A stretch of 33,476 nucleotides of DNA from the NCBI GenBank assembly GCA_938022935.1, contig CALIHL010000211.1, positions 1-33,476 on the forward strand, written 5' to 3'. The position numbers were made by a program, and so were the translations under genes. The stretch comes from an uncultured Saprospiraceae bacterium (GTDB lineage Bacteria > Bacteroidota > Bacteroidia > Chitinophagales > Saprospiraceae). Under the pieces are notes generated by a model. That model searched no databases. It saw only the letters and a program-made list of their open reading frames with translations, and was not told where the DNA came from. Positions 7,992 to 20,300 of this stretch are shown piece after piece. The stretch's first letter is position 1; the number at the start of each line of letters is the position of its first letter.

Positions 7992-9026
7992 TTATACTCT
8001 CATTAGTTTTATCGGGTAAGACTGACCTGAGTTCCATTGGCAGACATAGATATCTTCATTCTTATCAACGCATACATCATGTGGATGCTTGAATAACTGA
8101 AGAGCTTGATGCATATGGTTTAATTGACCTTTGTTATAAATTGGTGTACTTCCTCCGGGAGCAGAGATGAGCTTGTCATTTTCGTCAAGGATAGATATAA
8201 AGCCAGTGTTGTTACCGCGATCGTTGGACCATATTGTAGCCAAGTAGATGTTATCGCCATGTATGACAGGTCTACAGATGTAAGCTCCAGGGAGATCGAT
8301 CTTAGAGATGTACTCGCCCGACATTGTATACCTTTTAAGTTGGTTTCTATTGCGATCGGTGATCAGTAAGATTGGATCTTTTCCATTTCTCGTATCTATA
8401 CAGATGCCGTGTGCATTGTCTAACGAAGCATCATCTGTACCTCTGCCTCCAAAAGTGTTTTTCAATTTGCCTTTAGCATCATAATGAAGGATATATTGGG
8501 CACCATAGCCATCTGCGACATAGATGTCACCATTGTCGGCTATAGTTGTCTCCGTTGGATCATACTCTTTCGCTTCTTTATAAAGTCCACTTTCTTTTGG
8601 ATATTCCATTGTCATCACAACTCTACCATCCAATGTTGTTTTTACAACTTTGTGAAGGTTTGTATCTGTGATGTATAGAAACTCTTCTCCTCCTTCATCT
8701 CTAAGAGTTAAGCCATGAGCACCTGGAAACTCACTACCCCAGACTTCGATTAAGTTGCCCCCTGAATCATAGATGATGACATTGTTCTTGGTATGATTGG
8801 TCAACATGATGATACGGGCTTTGGCATCGATGACCATTTCGTGACAATCTTTAACCGGATGTGTTCTTGGATTGAGCGCACCCCAGTCTAGGTCTATCTT
8901 GTATTGATGTGATCCATGACCGATTATTAAATCTTTCAAATTATAATCTTTGTTGAGCGGACTCCAATTACTTGATAGTCCAGCAGCTGCTATACCTGTA
9001 TTGATTATAAAGTCTCTTCTCCTCAT
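7992..9026 (-). CDS. NHL-repeat beta-propeller protein with Tat-type signal
   Basis: 344 aa. The start MRRRDFIINTGIAAAG has a twin-arginine motif and a modest hydrophobic stretch, so export by the Tat system is likely. The rest is built of NHL-type blades: HGLTLRDEGGEEFLYITDT, NGDIYVADGYGAQYILHYD, HGICIDTRNGKDPILLITD and HPHDVCVDKNEDIYVCQW. Related proteins are often annotated as peptidyl-hydroxyglycine lyase-like or 6-bladed propellers, and such annotation gives no reliable reaction. Proteins of this type commonly sit beside DUF1501/DUF1553 genes, as here: it begins 1 base after the DUF1501 stop and ends against the sialidase start. A ligand-binding or scaffold role is inference. Confidence 0.8.
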   Translation of the reverse strand: MRRRDFIINTGIAAAGLSSNWSPLNKDYNLKDLIIGHGSHQYKIDLDWGALNPRTHPVKDCHEMVIDAKARIIMLTNHTKNNVIIYDSGGNLIEVWGSEFPGAHGLTLRDEGGEEFLYITDTNLHKVVKTTLDGRVVMTMEYPKESGLYKEAKEYDPTETTIADNGDIYVADGYGAQYILHYDAKGKLKNTFGGRGTDDASLDNAHGICIDTRNGKDPILLITDRNRNQLKRYTMSGEYISKIDLPGAYICRPVIHGDNIYLATIWSNDRGNNTGFISILDENDKLISAPGGSTPIYNKGQLNHMHQALQLFKHPHDVCVDKNEDIYVCQWNSGQSYPIKLMRV

Positions 9027-9027
9027 T

Positions 9028-10506
9028 CTATGCTAATATGTCATTGACAACCTTGCCATGAACGTCGGTCAGGCGGAATCTTCTTCCTTGGTACTTATAA
9101 GTAAACTTCTCATGATCGATGCCCAGGAGATGAAGCATTGTGGCTTGGAAGTCATGTACATGTACAGGTTTGTCTACGATATTATACCCGAACTCATCAG
9201 TTTGTCCATACACCATGCCTGGCTTGATACCTCCTCCTGCCATCCAGATGCTAAAGCATCGTGGGTGATGATCTCGACCATAGTTAGTATCTGTAAGTGC
9301 ACCTTGTGAGTAATTAGTTCTTCCAAACTCTCCTCCCCAGATGACCAAGGTATCGTCCAACATACCTCTTTGTTTGAGATCCATGATCAGTGCAGCAGAG
9401 GCTTGGTCAACATCTTTGGCTTGCTTAGCTATTGCTCCGGGTAAGTTGTCATGATGATCCCAACCCATGTGGTACAATTGTATAAACTTGACATCTTGTT
9501 CTGCAAGTCTTCTTGCCAGTAGGCAGTTGGCTGCAAAGGTGCCCGGTTGTGTAGAATCAGGGCCGTACATTTTATATATATGGTCTGGCTCATTTTCTAT
9601 GTTCATGACATCAGGTACAGAAGTCTGCATTCTGTATGCCATCTCATATTGAGCGATGCGACTGCTGATCTCAGGATCTCCAAACTCTTGTAGTTGCTGA
9701 TCATTGAGGGCTGCGACCTTGTCTAACATAGACCTTCGGCTCTCTCTGGTAACACCGATTGGGTCATTGAGATAGAGTACAGGGTCTTTGCCTGATCTAA
9801 ACTGTACACCTTGATGGAGAGAATGTAAAAAGCCATTGCCCCATAATCGAGAGTATAGGGGTTGCCCCTGTGGACGTCCAGTTCCTCTTGAAAGAAGTAC
9901 AGTGAAAGATGGTAAGTTTTGATTATCACTTCCTAAGCCATAGCTCAGCCAGGATCCTATACTTGGGCGTCCTGGTTGTTGTGATCCAGTTTGGAAAAAT
10001 GTAATCGCTGGATCGTGGTTGATCGCTTCTGTATACATCGAGTTGACGATGCAGATCTCATCTGCTACTTTAGCTGTGTAGGGTAGAATCTCACTTATAT
10101 AAGCGCCACTCTGTCCATGTTGACCAAATTTAAATATTGATCCAGCCAAAGGAAAAGAATCTTGACCTGAAGTCATGCCAGTTAGTCGTTGTCCTTTTCT
10201 GATAGACTCTGGGAGATCCTCACCCATTCGCTTTACAAGCGTAGGTTTATAATCGAATAATTCTAATTGTGATGGCCCACCGCTTTGAAAAAGATAGATG
10301 ACTCGCTTGGCTTTTGGGGCTAAGTGCATATGATCCAATATCCCTCTTGAGCTTTCAGCTATCCCATCTGTTCCTGGGGAAGACATACACCCTGGTCCAA
10401 AAAGGGAAGCCAGTGCAGCGGTGCCTATGCCAACACTGCTCTTTGATAAAAAGGATCTCCTGTTCATCAAGTAAGCTTGCTCGTCTAATATCTTTTTATG
10501 TCCCAT
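9028..10506 (-). CDS. DUF1501 domain protein, Tat-exported
   Basis: 492 aa. The signal lies in residues 14-40 ([20 protein letters not shown], twin arginine); Met14 could be the real start. DUF1501 (PF07394) hallmarks include [37 protein letters not shown]-type text, [28 protein letters not shown], and [15 protein letters not shown] near the end. By family the fold belongs with alkaline phosphatase/sulfatase-like proteins. The many His and Asp residues fit metal sites, but no activity is established for the family as far as I know. It almost always travels with a DUF1549/DUF1553 partner, here 1 base upstream, which implies a shared complex or pathway. Confidence 0.9.
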   Translation of the reverse strand: MGHKKILDEQAYLMNRRSFLSKSSVGIGTAALASLFGPGCMSSPGTDGIAESSRGILDHMHLAPKAKRVIYLFQSGGPSQLELFDYKPTLVKRMGEDLPESIRKGQRLTGMTSGQDSFPLAGSIFKFGQHGQSGAYISEILPYTAKVADEICIVNSMYTEAINHDPAITFFQTGSQQPGRPSIGSWLSYGLGSDNQNLPSFTVLLSRGTGRPQGQPLYSRLWGNGFLHSLHQGVQFRSGKDPVLYLNDPIGVTRESRRSMLDKVAALNDQQLQEFGDPEISSRIAQYEMAYRMQTSVPDVMNIENEPDHIYKMYGPDSTQPGTFAANCLLARRLAEQDVKFIQLYHMGWDHHDNLPGAIAKQAKDVDQASAALIMDLKQRGMLDDTLVIWGGEFGRTNYSQGALTDTNYGRDHHPRCFSIWMAGGGIKPGMVYGQTDEFGYNIVDKPVHVHDFQATMLHLLGIDHEKFTYKYQGRRFRLTDVHGKVVNDILA

Positions 10507-10507
10507 A

Positions 10508-12856
10508 TCAACCTCTGGTTATCGTCTCATCAAGATTCATGATCGCACTTGCAACAGAAGCGTATGCTGCAAATACAGAAGTGTCGACATCGATTCTATC
10601 AATTGTAAAGTTTCCAATTGATAGATACTCTTCAGCCGCTTTTTCATTGTTAGTATACCTTTCTAACTCTTCGTCATAATACGATCTAAGCACACCAACT
10701 TCTTCTTGGTTTGGAGTTCTGGAGGTGGCTAGTTGGAACATATATGAGATTCTATCTTCAGTGGAATTGCCCATTTTATCTATGCTACGCGCTGCTAACA
10801 TGCGAGCGGCTTCTACTATCTGAGGATCGTTAAGCAGAACAAGTGCTTGTAGTGGTGTGCTCGTGTTTTGTCGCTTGACAGTGCAAAGGTCACGAGAAGC
10901 AGCATCAAATGTCATCATGCTCGGTGGTGGAACTGTACGCTTCCAAAAAGTATAAATGCTGCGCCTGTATAGGCCTTCTTCGCTGTCTTCTACATACTTG
11001 GCTGTACTTCCTCCTCCGCCACCGGTGGTCTCTTGCCAGAGACCTTTTGGCTGGTATGGTTTTACACTTGGACCTCCAACTTCTGCCACTAAGAGATCGC
11101 TTATTTTGAGTTCATGATCTCTTATCATTTCTGCGTGAAGTCTTAGTCTAGTGGCTCTTGCCAGTAATCTATTTTCAGGATCTAATTCTAAAAGATCCTG
11201 ATCTATATTGGTCGCTTGCTGATAGGTTGCTGACATCATCATATATTTCAATATCTCTTTTATGTTCCAGCCTTCATTTTGAAATTTTAAAGCCAAGTGA
11301 TCCAAGAGTTCTGGATGTGAGGGTAGTGACCCTTGATTGCCAAAGTCATAAGATGAAGCGACAATACCTGTCCCAAATAATTGTTGCCAATATCTATTGA
11401 CTGCAACTCTTGCTGTCAACGGATGGTCTGGTGAAAACAGCCATTTTGAAAGTCCAAGTCTATTAGATTCGTATTCTTTTCCAAATTGTAATATGCTCTC
11501 AGGGGTATTGGGCTGGACTGGTGTTGTTGGTTTGTCGTAAGCACCTCGGTTGAGTATGTGAGCTTGCCTTGGTTTGTCCATATCTTTCATCACCATATAG
11601 GTGATCTCACCGACAGAATCCAAGGTGTTTATAAAGTCTACTTTTTCTTTGATAACTTCATCTGTTAAAGTAATCGTAGGCTCTGCTTTTTGCCCACCAC
11701 CAACAAATCCTTCTTCAGGCACATTGTTGAAAAAACTATAAAGTTCGTAGTAGTTTTTTTGTGAGAGCGGATCGTATTTGTGATCGTGGCACTTTGCACA
11801 TTCCATGGTTAGTCCTAAGAACGCTGTCGCAAATGTATTGGTTCGATCAGATACATACTCAACTCGGTATTCTTCAGGGATGACACCACCTTCATTGGTG
11901 ATTTTGTGATTGCGATTAAAGCCGGTTGCAATCACTTGCTCTAAGCTTGCATCAGGCAACATATCACCAGCGATTTGCCAAGTCACAAACTCATCAAAAG
12001 GAAGATTCTTTTGATATGCATGTATCACCCAGTCTCTCCATGGCCAATTAAACCTTTCAAAGTCATCTTGGTATCCATTGGTATCAGAGTATCTTGATAT
12101 GTCAAGCCAGTCAGCTGTCATGCGTTCGGCATAAGCAACAGTAGATAGCAGATGATCTATCACTTTTTCAAAAGCGGTTTCAGTCTCATCATTGACGAAA
12201 GCTTCTACTTCTTCTATGCTCGGAGGTAATCCCGTGAGATCAAAGTATGCTCTACGGATCAGGTGTTCTTTTTTTGCCTTGGATGAAGGTTGTAGGTTAT
12301 AAGACTCTATTTTGGAGAGCACATAATTATCAATGTCATTTTCAACCCAAGTTTGATTGTTGACTGATGGTGATGATGACTCTGCTGGTTTTATAAATGC
12401 CCAATGATCCGTCCATTCTGCTCCTTGATTGATCCACTTTTTTAGTATTTCCTTTTCTGTTTCACTAAGCGACAGATTTGATTCTGGAGGTGGCATAACG
12501 TCATCCATGTTGTCTGTGTAGATCCTTTGGATCAAGTGACTGCTATCAGCGCTTCCAGCTATGATTGCATATCGATCTTTGTTTTCACCAAGTCCAGCAA
12601 AAGCGAATTCTTTTAAGTGAAAAGCTAAGTCAGCTTCTCTCGTGCCTTCATCTGGACCATGACAAGTAAAGCATCTATCAGATAGGATAGGCTTAACATG
12701 AAAGTTGAAGTCAACTACATCCGGTACCACTTCTCCTAATACACCAGCTCTGGAGTTATCATCAAGAGATTTACTATTGTTGGTGCAACTTGCCAATGCC
12801 CAGATTAGTAGGATAATGGCAACACTAACTTTTATATGTAGTCCTTTTTCGATCAA
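10508..12856 (-). CDS. PSCyt1-DUF1549-DUF1553 secreted cytochrome lipoprotein
   Basis: 782 aa. Lipoprotein signal with lipobox LASC (Cys24). PSCyt1 domain at about 50-150 with CFTCH (Cys62, Cys65, His66) for covalent haem c and DDVMPPP near 118-124 as probable Met ligand. DUF1549 at about 172-380 ([35 protein letters not shown]) contains a second haem motif CAKCH (353-357). DUF1553 at about 475-740 ([25 protein letters not shown]). This architecture is very common in Planctomycetes and occurs in some Bacteroidota; its function is unknown. The two CxxCH motifs mean it needs periplasmic cytochrome maturation. It is tightly followed by its usual partner DUF1501. Confidence 0.9.
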   Translation of the reverse strand: MIEKGLHIKVSVAIILLIWALASCTNNSKSLDDNSRAGVLGEVVPDVVDFNFHVKPILSDRCFTCHGPDEGTREADLAFHLKEFAFAGLGENKDRYAIIAGSADSSHLIQRIYTDNMDDVMPPPESNLSLSETEKEILKKWINQGAEWTDHWAFIKPAESSSPSVNNQTWVENDIDNYVLSKIESYNLQPSSKAKKEHLIRRAYFDLTGLPPSIEEVEAFVNDETETAFEKVIDHLLSTVAYAERMTADWLDISRYSDTNGYQDDFERFNWPWRDWVIHAYQKNLPFDEFVTWQIAGDMLPDASLEQVIATGFNRNHKITNEGGVIPEEYRVEYVSDRTNTFATAFLGLTMECAKCHDHKYDPLSQKNYYELYSFFNNVPEEGFVGGGQKAEPTITLTDEVIKEKVDFINTLDSVGEITYMVMKDMDKPRQAHILNRGAYDKPTTPVQPNTPESILQFGKEYESNRLGLSKWLFSPDHPLTARVAVNRYWQQLFGTGIVASSYDFGNQGSLPSHPELLDHLALKFQNEGWNIKEILKYMMMSATYQQATNIDQDLLELDPENRLLARATRLRLHAEMIRDHELKISDLLVAEVGGPSVKPYQPKGLWQETTGGGGGSTAKYVEDSEEGLYRRSIYTFWKRTVPPPSMMTFDAASRDLCTVKRQNTSTPLQALVLLNDPQIVEAARMLAARSIDKMGNSTEDRISYMFQLATSRTPNQEEVGVLRSYYDEELERYTNNEKAAEEYLSIGNFTIDRIDVDTSVFAAYASVASAIMNLDETITRG

Positions 12857-12866
12857 TGTTTTTCTA

Positions 12867-15758
12867 TTATACGTTTAAGATATCGTTCTTTTTTATAAAA
12901 GCCACAATTTCGCTGATATACCCAAAAGCTATGGCTATAGATGTATCCGCTGCCCCGTAATAGATAGCTATGCGATCACCATCTTCGATAGAGGCGCAAG
13001 GGAAGATAACATTGGGTACATCACCAGATTGTTCGTACTGAGCTGCTGGAGATAAGAGGTAAGCCCCCGAGCGATATAAGACAACTGAAGGGTCATCTTC
13101 TTTTAGTATAGATCCGCCCATCGCATATCTAAACCCGTTACAAGTTTGTATAACACCATGATAAAGTATCAACCATCCTTCACTGGTTAATACGGGCACT
13201 GCTCCTGCACCAATCTTTTTAGATTGCCATGCACTTACTTCAAAGTCTGAGACCTTCATGACGATCCTATGTTCGCCCCAGTATTTCATGTCAGGACTAT
13301 AGCTGACATAGATATCACCAAAGGCTGTGTGACCATTATCGCTGGGTCTGCTGAGTAAGGCGTATTTCCCATTTATCTTTTTGGGAAACAAGACACCGTT
13401 CCGATTATATGGGAGGAAGGCGTTCTCACATTGAAAGTAATCTTTGAAGTTGTAAGTATAAGCGACTCCGATGGTTGGGCCGTGATAACCATTGCACCAT
13501 GTCACCCAGTAGGTGTCGTCGATCTTTGTCACACGAGGGTCATACTTGTAGTCCGAGTGTAGCATGTTAGTATTGCCGGCTTGCATTTTTATGGGGTCAT
13601 GCTCGATCTCCCAATGGATGCCATCTTTACTGAATCCCGTATGGATATTCATCCTTACATTCTTATCATCACATCTGAACACACCGGCATAACCATCTTG
13701 ATATCTTACAACTGCACTGTTAAATATGCTGTTAGAAGAAGGTATGTCATAACGGCCAACGATAGGGTTATTCTTGTATCGCCATACTACATCTGCATCT
13801 TTAGAGTGTCGGTCTTGCCATGGCATGTGCGGTGCGTTCTTTGTAGTACCTGATATTGCTGCTGATACTATGGTTGCAGCGTTTAAGGCGTGCGTGTCTC
13901 GGTTTGCACTTGTGGGTTCGTTCATAGGAACAATTGAAAGTGTTGAAAGTTTGTCGTACCAGTTTCTTTTTAAAAAGATGGTTGCTATTGCAAATGTTAT
14001 AAATGCGATAATGAAACTGCTACCGTTTTTTAGAATTAGAAAAATCGGCATCACAGTAAGTGTAGTCTGCCATGCTATGCCAACTAGAACATTGATGCTA
14101 TCTTGTTTTAGATTTGGGTTTGCTTTAAACGAAGAATTAGATTTTTGAATGTGGTTGACTACAGGTTTCCAAAATCCCCAAGGGTATGATATTTTATAAA
14201 AGTCAGCTAAGACGTTTATGTCTTGAGGTTCGGTCATTAGTGTGCCCAGTATAGATCCAGCAAATGAAGCTAAAAGTATAGCAGGGAATAAATAGATAGC
14301 AGAAACATCTGGTAATAATGCCGGTAGTAAAGTCGATGCGATCAGTCCTGCAAGCATACCGAAGAAATAACCATATCCGTTGAATCTCCACCATAGCCAT
14401 TTTAAAACATTTGCGGCAGCGTAACCGCCATACAAAGCAGAAGTAATCCAAAGGGTTAGAGAGTTGATAGATTCAACAAAAAAACCAAAGAATAAACCAA
14501 TAACAACAATACCCAAAGAAGAATAATAGCTATACCTGACATAGGTTCTGTCTGTTGCATTAGGGTTGATATACTTTTTATAAAAGTCATTGACAACATA
14601 GGCTGGTGCTGCATTGATAAAAGCTGCGAATGTACTCATAAAAGCGGCTAATAGCCCAGCCAGTAAGAGTCCCTTGAAACCGATTGGTATAAATCGATCA
14701 ATTGCAATTGGAAGAATGGTTTCAAAGTCAATATTAGAACCCATGCTTTCAAATTCTGGGGTGAGATAAACCACAGCCAGAACACCAAAACCAGCGATCA
14801 TAAAGTATCTTGGAAAGTACAATGCTAACATCGTAAGTCCGCTCATCTTCGCTGACTCCATCGGTGTCTTAGTTGACAATACTCTTTGCATGTCATAGCT
14901 CGGCACGGGGCCAGCCATACTTGCAAAAACACCTTTAAACAACATCATCATAAATAGATAACCGAAGAGTTGAAAACCATCAGTTTCTATTTTAGTATTG
15001 ACAGCATCTAGATAGCCTGTCCAGTCTAAGTCCAGCTGCCAAGAAAAGAACAAATCCTCCCACCCTGATGGGACAGCATTGATGATCTGATCTCTAGAAA
15101 CAGAAGTAAGTGCTATTATGCCAACAACGACGCAAGAGATTGTCATGATAAAGAACTGAAGCACTTCAGTAAGTACCACGCTGTACATGCCACCGGTGAT
15201 CACGTAGACAGTTGTGATTAGAATAATAAGTAGGGCATAGGAGTGCTCCGAGGTAAGATTGATAAGCTCAGTTGTTACTGATAAATCCCAAGGGAAAAAT
15301 ACAGTTGCGAACTTGCCAATGCCAACGAAAAAGTAAGCTATAAATCCAAATACACTGATGATGGCAAAGAAAGTGACAATCATATGTGATAGACGCGCCC
15401 CTCTATCATTGCCAAATCTGTGGGTGATCCACTCGGCACCTGTAAGTACGTTGGACCTCCTAAGCCATATCGCCATGAAGATCATGATGAAGACTTGGTT
15501 CCATACCGGCCACAGCCATGGAAGCCAAGTGCTTTGCGCTCCGTAGACAAAAAACAATGTCACCAGCCACATGGTACCGGAGACATCGAACATGCCAGAA
15601 GCATTGGACAGTCCTAAGTAATACCATGAGATCTCATTGTCTCCGAGGAAGTAAGAGCGTAAACTTTTAGAAGCTTTCTTTGACACCCAAAAGCCAAGGC
15701 AAACTGTGATGATTAGGTAACACAGTATAATGCCAAGGTCTAATGGATGAAAGTGCAT
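12867..15758 (-). CDS. Sodium:solute symporter (SSS) fused to a GH130-family domain
   Basis: 963 aa. Residues 1 to about 610 are an SSS-family Na+/solute symporter with roughly 14-15 membrane segments (start [46 protein letters not shown]). After a polar linker (about 612-644), residues 645-963 are a full-length GH130 domain: [81 protein letters not shown]130 enzymes are beta-mannoside phosphorylases or beta-1,2-mannosidases; which of these cannot be told here. With no signal before it, the domain should face the cytoplasm. The frame is open throughout, so the fusion looks genuine. Transport coupled to cleavage or phosphorolysis is inference. Confidence 0.87.
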   Translation of the reverse strand: MHFHPLDLGIILCYLIITVCLGFWVSKKASKSLRSYFLGDNEISWYYLGLSNASGMFDVSGTMWLVTLFFVYGAQSTWLPWLWPVWNQVFIMIFMAIWLRRSNVLTGAEWITHRFGNDRGARLSHMIVTFFAIISVFGFIAYFFVGIGKFATVFFPWDLSVTTELINLTSEHSYALLIILITTVYVITGGMYSVVLTEVLQFFIMTISCVVVGIIALTSVSRDQIINAVPSGWEDLFFSWQLDLDWTGYLDAVNTKIETDGFQLFGYLFMMMLFKGVFASMAGPVPSYDMQRVLSTKTPMESAKMSGLTMLALYFPRYFMIAGFGVLAVVYLTPEFESMGSNIDFETILPIAIDRFIPIGFKGLLLAGLLAAFMSTFAAFINAAPAYVVNDFYKKYINPNATDRTYVRYSYYSSLGIVVIGLFFGFFVESINSLTLWITSALYGGYAAANVLKWLWWRFNGYGYFFGMLAGLIASTLLPALLPDVSAIYLFPAILLASFAGSILGTLMTEPQDINVLADFYKISYPWGFWKPVVNHIQKSNSSFKANPNLKQDSINVLVGIAWQTTLTVMPIFLILKNGSSFIIAFITFAIATIFLKRNWYDKLSTLSIVPMNEPTSANRDTHALNAATIVSAAISGTTKNAPHMPWQDRHSKDADVVWRYKNNPIVGRYDIPSSNSIFNSAVVRYQDGYAGVFRCDDKNVRMNIHTGFSKDGIHWEIEHDPIKMQAGNTNMLHSDYKYDPRVTKIDDTYWVTWCNGYHGPTIGVAYTYNFKDYFQCENAFLPYNRNGVLFPKKINGKYALLSRPSDNGHTAFGDIYVSYSPDMKYWGEHRIVMKVSDFEVSAWQSKKIGAGAVPVLTSEGWLILYHGVIQTCNGFRYAMGGSILKEDDPSVVLYRSGAYLLSPAAQYEQSGDVPNVIFPCASIEDGDRIAIYYGAADTSIAIAFGYISEIVAFIKKNDILNV

Positions 15759-15772
15759 ACTTTATTATAAAA

Positions 15773-15802
15773 ACTGGCGGACAGATCGCTCCGCCCACCA
15801 GT
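15773..15802 (-). terminator. Intercistronic hairpin between susD and the symporter gene
   Basis: On the minus strand, ACTGG...GCGGA pairs with TCCGCCAGT (9 bp, with a 4-base bulge and an 8-base loop) and is followed by TTTTT. It sits in the only sizeable gap between susC and the cytochrome genes (73 bases). It may act as a partial terminator or as a 3' stabiliser that makes susCD more abundant than the downstream genes. Confidence 0.5.
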
Positions 15803-15831
15803 ATGAAAAAACTATCTATTAGTCATAATCT

Positions 15832-17343
15832 TTAATTTACATCCCACCATACTGGCGCAGACATATATGTCGAGAAATCATTGCTCAATCCTTGAGCTGT
15901 TTTAGCAGCTTCAAATGGCTCTCTTCCTGATTCACCTGCAGGATAAGAAAGTCTCTTGGGTATCTGTCCGTTTGTTACATTGCCAGGATAGTTTACGGGC
16001 GTAAGAGCTGGAAAGCCAGATCTTCTCATATTAGAGAAAGCTTCGTATTCATTTAAGAATGTTGCCATCCAATACTCGTATCCTATTTGTTCCATAGCGT
16101 TGCCTGCATCAAAAGCATTTGCCGCAAGGTATCCGTCGATAGCCTCTTGAGGGGCAGCTAATGAAGCATCATAGTGAGCCCACATACCCATGGCATTAGC
16201 AACACCTTGATTGAAATAAGCTTCAGCGTCACCACCAGTCCATCCCCTCATAGAAGCCTCTGCTGCCAAGAGCTGTGCTTCTCCACTGGTCATGAACATC
16301 ATCGGAGAAGAAACAGAAACTATCATTGGATTGATTCTGTCAAAATCATTGATATTAGTACCCGTAGGATTATCAGCTATCGTTGTCTCATCAAGACCAT
16401 TAGGGAGACCATTATGGCCACCACCGTTCTCTGGAGTAACACCGATAATATCTAATCTTGGATCAGCTCTTTCCAATAGCCCATTAACTAATGTTGCGCT
16501 CAATCGAGGACAATCATCTCCAAAACCATTGCTCTTATCTAAAACTTCTCCCAATCCATTACGATTGACACCAGCGGGTCCATTTGTATGTTCTAAAAAG
16601 GCGTCATCACTATTATCTGTCATAATACCTCCAGAGATTGCCTTGCCAGCAAATGATTGCGCTGTTCCTGCATCAACTTCTGAAACTCTCATAGCTAATC
16701 TAAGCATCATTGAGTTGCCAAACTTTCTCCATTTATCAACATCACCGCCAAAGATAAGATCAGCACTTCCGAAGCCGCCCGAGCCAAGTTGGCCAACTGC
16801 AGATTCTAATTCACTAAGCATATCCATATAGATGGATTGTTGAGAATCGTACTTTGGGAAGTCTATCCCAGCAATCGATCCAAGACCAGCTTCGCTGTAA
16901 GGGATATCTCCATACAAGTCAGTTAGTCTATGGAAGATAACAGTGCGCCAGATCCTTGCCATGCCTAACATTGTCTGATCACCAACTTCTCCTTGTTCAA
17001 GTGTGTTAATCAGATCTTGCATGTCCTTCACTTGCTCTGTATATGCACGGTCAAAGAGCGAAGAGTTATAACCTCCATTAAATGTGTATTTGTCTCCATT
17101 CCAATAGCCACAAAGTGCGGCCATGTGTTGGTTGATCATCGAAGAGTAGATTAAGCCTGCTCTCCAGTTTTCATATCGTCCACCAGAAGTTCTAAGTTGT
17201 ACTCTGGAAAATTGAAATCCAGGGTCTATATCTATTGCAACTGTTGGGTTTGTATTTATTTCTGCAAAGTTGTCGTCACAAGAAGTTGTGAAGAGAAACA
17301 TCGAAATAAGCAGTACACCGATTTTATATGATATTTTATTCAT
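15832..17343 (-). CDS. SusD/RagB-type outer-membrane glycan-binding lipoprotein
   Basis: 503 aa. Lipoprotein signal residues 1-21 with Cys22 (LFTTSCDDNFAEINTNP, the classic SusD-like start). The body follows the SusD-like family that binds oligosaccharide at the SusC mouth: WRAGLIYSSMINQHMA, MARIWRTVIFHRLTDLYGDIPYSEA, FGNSMMLRLAMRV, the late MTSGEAQLLAAEASMRGW helix, and QIGYEYWMATFLNEYEAFSNMRRSGFP at the C-terminus. It lies 18 bases after susC. Substrate cannot be read from sequence; the downstream sialidase and GH130 suggest a sialylated or mannose-containing glycan. Confidence 0.93.
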   Translation of the reverse strand: MNKISYKIGVLLISMFLFTTSCDDNFAEINTNPTVAIDIDPGFQFSRVQLRTSGGRYENWRAGLIYSSMINQHMAALCGYWNGDKYTFNGGYNSSLFDRAYTEQVKDMQDLINTLEQGEVGDQTMLGMARIWRTVIFHRLTDLYGDIPYSEAGLGSIAGIDFPKYDSQQSIYMDMLSELESAVGQLGSGGFGSADLIFGGDVDKWRKFGNSMMLRLAMRVSEVDAGTAQSFAGKAISGGIMTDNSDDAFLEHTNGPAGVNRNGLGEVLDKSNGFGDDCPRLSATLVNGLLERADPRLDIIGVTPENGGGHNGLPNGLDETTIADNPTGTNINDFDRINPMIVSVSSPMMFMTSGEAQLLAAEASMRGWTGGDAEAYFNQGVANAMGMWAHYDASLAAPQEAIDGYLAANAFDAGNAMEQIGYEYWMATFLNEYEAFSNMRRSGFPALTPVNYPGNVTNGQIPKRLSYPAGESGREPFEAAKTAQGLSNDFSTYMSAPVWWDVN

Positions 17344-17361
17344 GTTATACTTATTTTGAAA

Positions 17362-20300
17362 TTAGAATTTAAGCTTAAGGTTCAAGCCAAATGATCTTGT
17401 CACTGGAACACCAAACATTTCAAGTCCTTGTCCGTTACCTGTTGTGTAGGTAGATTCTGGATCTATGTTTGTCGTGTTCTTAGAAAGGATCAGTAGGTTT
17501 CTACCCGCAAATGATAATGAGCCTGATGCAAAAGGAAGTTTTTCTGTAAGACTACTTGGCAAGTTATAGCTAACTATAATCTCACGTAGTTTTACAAAAT
17601 TTGCATTTTCTACAAATTGCTCAGATATACCAAATGCTATACGTTGGTAGTAATCTTCAACGTTTTCTGAAGAGACAGCTCCTATTCCTGATTCTCTTCC
17701 TTCAAGCGTTTCTTGATGCAAACCTCTGAAGTATCCATATGCATTCGTTGCATTATAGATCATTGCTCCTCTCTTCATGTCTAATAAGAAGCTAGCTCCA
17801 AAGTTTCCAAAAGTAAAGCTGTTGTTGATTCCAATTGTTGTTGGGTGTACACCAGTTCCAAATGTTCTAAGTGCTCCTTGAACGGGCAATCCATTTTCAT
17901 CTACCGTTATATTACCACTGCCATCTCTTTCATATTCAAAAGCCATGACTTGGCTATATGGAAGTCCTTCTACTAAGTGGATATATGCATTACGTGTACG
18001 ACTCTCTTGAAGTCTAATCTCCTCTCCATCATTTTCTGGAGTTAAAAGACTCTCAACATTATTCGTATTGTGTGCTAAATTAAGACCTAAAGTCCAAGCA
18101 AAGTTGTTATTGACGACAGGCTGCACTTCTATAAATGCCTCAATACCTTTGTTAGTTATTTTTCCAACATTGACAGTCTTAGAACCAAATCCTGAAGCGG
18201 CTGATATGGAAGCACTCAGTATACCATCTGTTGTTTCTCTCGTATAGTATGCAAGATCAGCATGAACTTTTCCTTTGAACATTCTGACATCTACACCTAC
18301 TTCAAGTTCAGTATTTGTTGATGGCACAAGTCCTAATGGTGGTACAGAGTTATTGTTGATGCCTCCAAGTGGTTGGCCTAAATGACCTTGGTCAAATATG
18401 CCATAGGTCAATCCTAACTGGTACGGATTAGTGGATCCTCCGACCTGTGCCCATGATGCCCTTACTTTTGCAAAGTCAACTACGCTGGGTAATTCTAAAC
18501 CATTGGCAAGATCATATGCTAATCCAACTGATGGATAGAATATTGAGTTTTTAGATTCTGCACCGTTTGGATCCGTTAAAGCAGAGAACCAATCCTGTCT
18601 ACCTGTAACAGTAAGGTACAACGCGCTATTGACAGAAAATTCTGCCTGGCCAAAAACTGAGTTTACTTGAAATTGTGTAAATCCATATGATACACTTTGA
18701 TTTGCTAAGTTTCTAAGTGTATGAAGGAATGGAACATTGAAGTTGCTACCGCCACCACCTAAGAGTTCGTTAGAGTTCTTTTGTTGGTTGCCTCCCACCA
18801 ATAGGTTGATGCCAAAATTATCATTAATGTCTTTTATGTAATTAAGAGTTGCCTCAAGATTTACTTCTTGTACATTTCTATTTGATTCGCTTAGCTGACC
18901 TAATGTGCTGAAAGCTGTACCATAGGGTGTCAAGTTTCTTCTTGATTCTGTGAAGCGATCAATTCCAACTTTACCACCAAGCGTCAGACCATCTATGATT
19001 TCATAACCTACATTGATGTTCCCGAATACACGGTTTTTCCTATTGTTTGCTTGAAATTGATGAGCAGCCCAATATGGGTTGGTCACAAATACATTATCAT
19101 TAAATTGTAACTCTGCTCCTGCGGCATTGGCTCCTGGCTTGTTAGGATCACCAATCATATCTTCTATATTGATGCTCGGAGGAAGTGACCATGCAGTATA
19201 ATTTGCATTTCCTGGGGAGTCAGAAAGTCGTGGTCTATTGTTTACTCCTTCAATTACAAAAGATCCACTGATGCCAGCAGTAAATTTGCCATGAGCGATA
19301 CTTGTGTTAGTTGAAAAGGTTTTTCTATCCAAGTCTGAGTTAGGTAGAATTCCCTTGTTATCTAAGTTGGTAAATGAAAATCTAAAATTGTGATTATCAC
19401 CACCTCCTGATAATGAGAGTGAATTTGTAAATGTTGAACCACCTCTATAAAAACGTCCAAGATTGTCACCGGTTGCTGAGTAAGGTCTTGACTCACCGTC
19501 AAATTGAATAACCGAACTTCCATCAAGTGGAGCGCCCCATGCATATAATCCTTGTGCAAATGCTTCTTCAACGGTAGATGGCTTAGCGCCATTTCGTCCA
19601 TGGCCATACTGTTGTTGGAAGTCATAGTTGTCGATGATGCTCTCTGCTTGAAAGTTACTATTGAACTCTACATTGAGTCCTCCTTTTTTTCCTTTTTTAG
19701 TTGTGATTAGTATGACGCCGTTATCTGCTCGATAGCCGTATAAGGCACCTGCAGTATTACCTTTAAGTACAGTCATGGACTCTACATCATCGGCGTTTAC
19801 ACTACTGAGGCCATCGCCCCAATCATTTCCACCCCACATACCTGCAGATCCAAGGTTGTCGTTGTTGATCGGTACTCCATCGACAACGATGAGCGGTTGG
19901 TTGTTACCACTGATGTTGCTGTTACCACGGATAACGATTCTACTTGAACCACCAGCTCCTGTCGCTGGGTTGCTTACATTCACACCTGCTACTTTGCCAG
20001 CCAGTGCATTTCCAATGTTGACTTCTTTAGCTGTGGCAACACTCGAACCATCGAGTTCTCCAACAGCGTAAGCCAATGCTCGTTTTTTTCTTCCGATACC
20101 CAATGCAGTTACGACGACTTCATCAAGGTATTCTCCTTCTACCATCGCGATATCAATGTAGGATTGGTTGCCTACAGCGATCTCTTGACTTTGAAATCCA
20201 GAATAGGATACGACGAGTATGCCGCCGTCTTGTACATCAAGAGAAAAGGTACCATCGATATCAGATATCGTTCCGTTACCGGTTCCCTTTTCTAAGATGT

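Noticed and set aside
12867-13826. GH130 as an independent gene starting at internal ATG 13826
   Set aside because: The frame is open through the junction with no stop, and there is no promoter or ribosome-binding sequence before 13826; an internal start cannot be excluded but is not needed.
13774-14148. 124-codon frame opposite the symporter-GH130 linker
   Set aside because: It is a shadow of the fusion gene with no domain or start signal. The fusion frame itself is continuous there.
16292-16831. 179-codon frame opposite susD
   Set aside because: It lies wholly within the well-supported susD gene on the other strand, has Ser/Pro/Leu-rich shadow composition and no recognisable domain.
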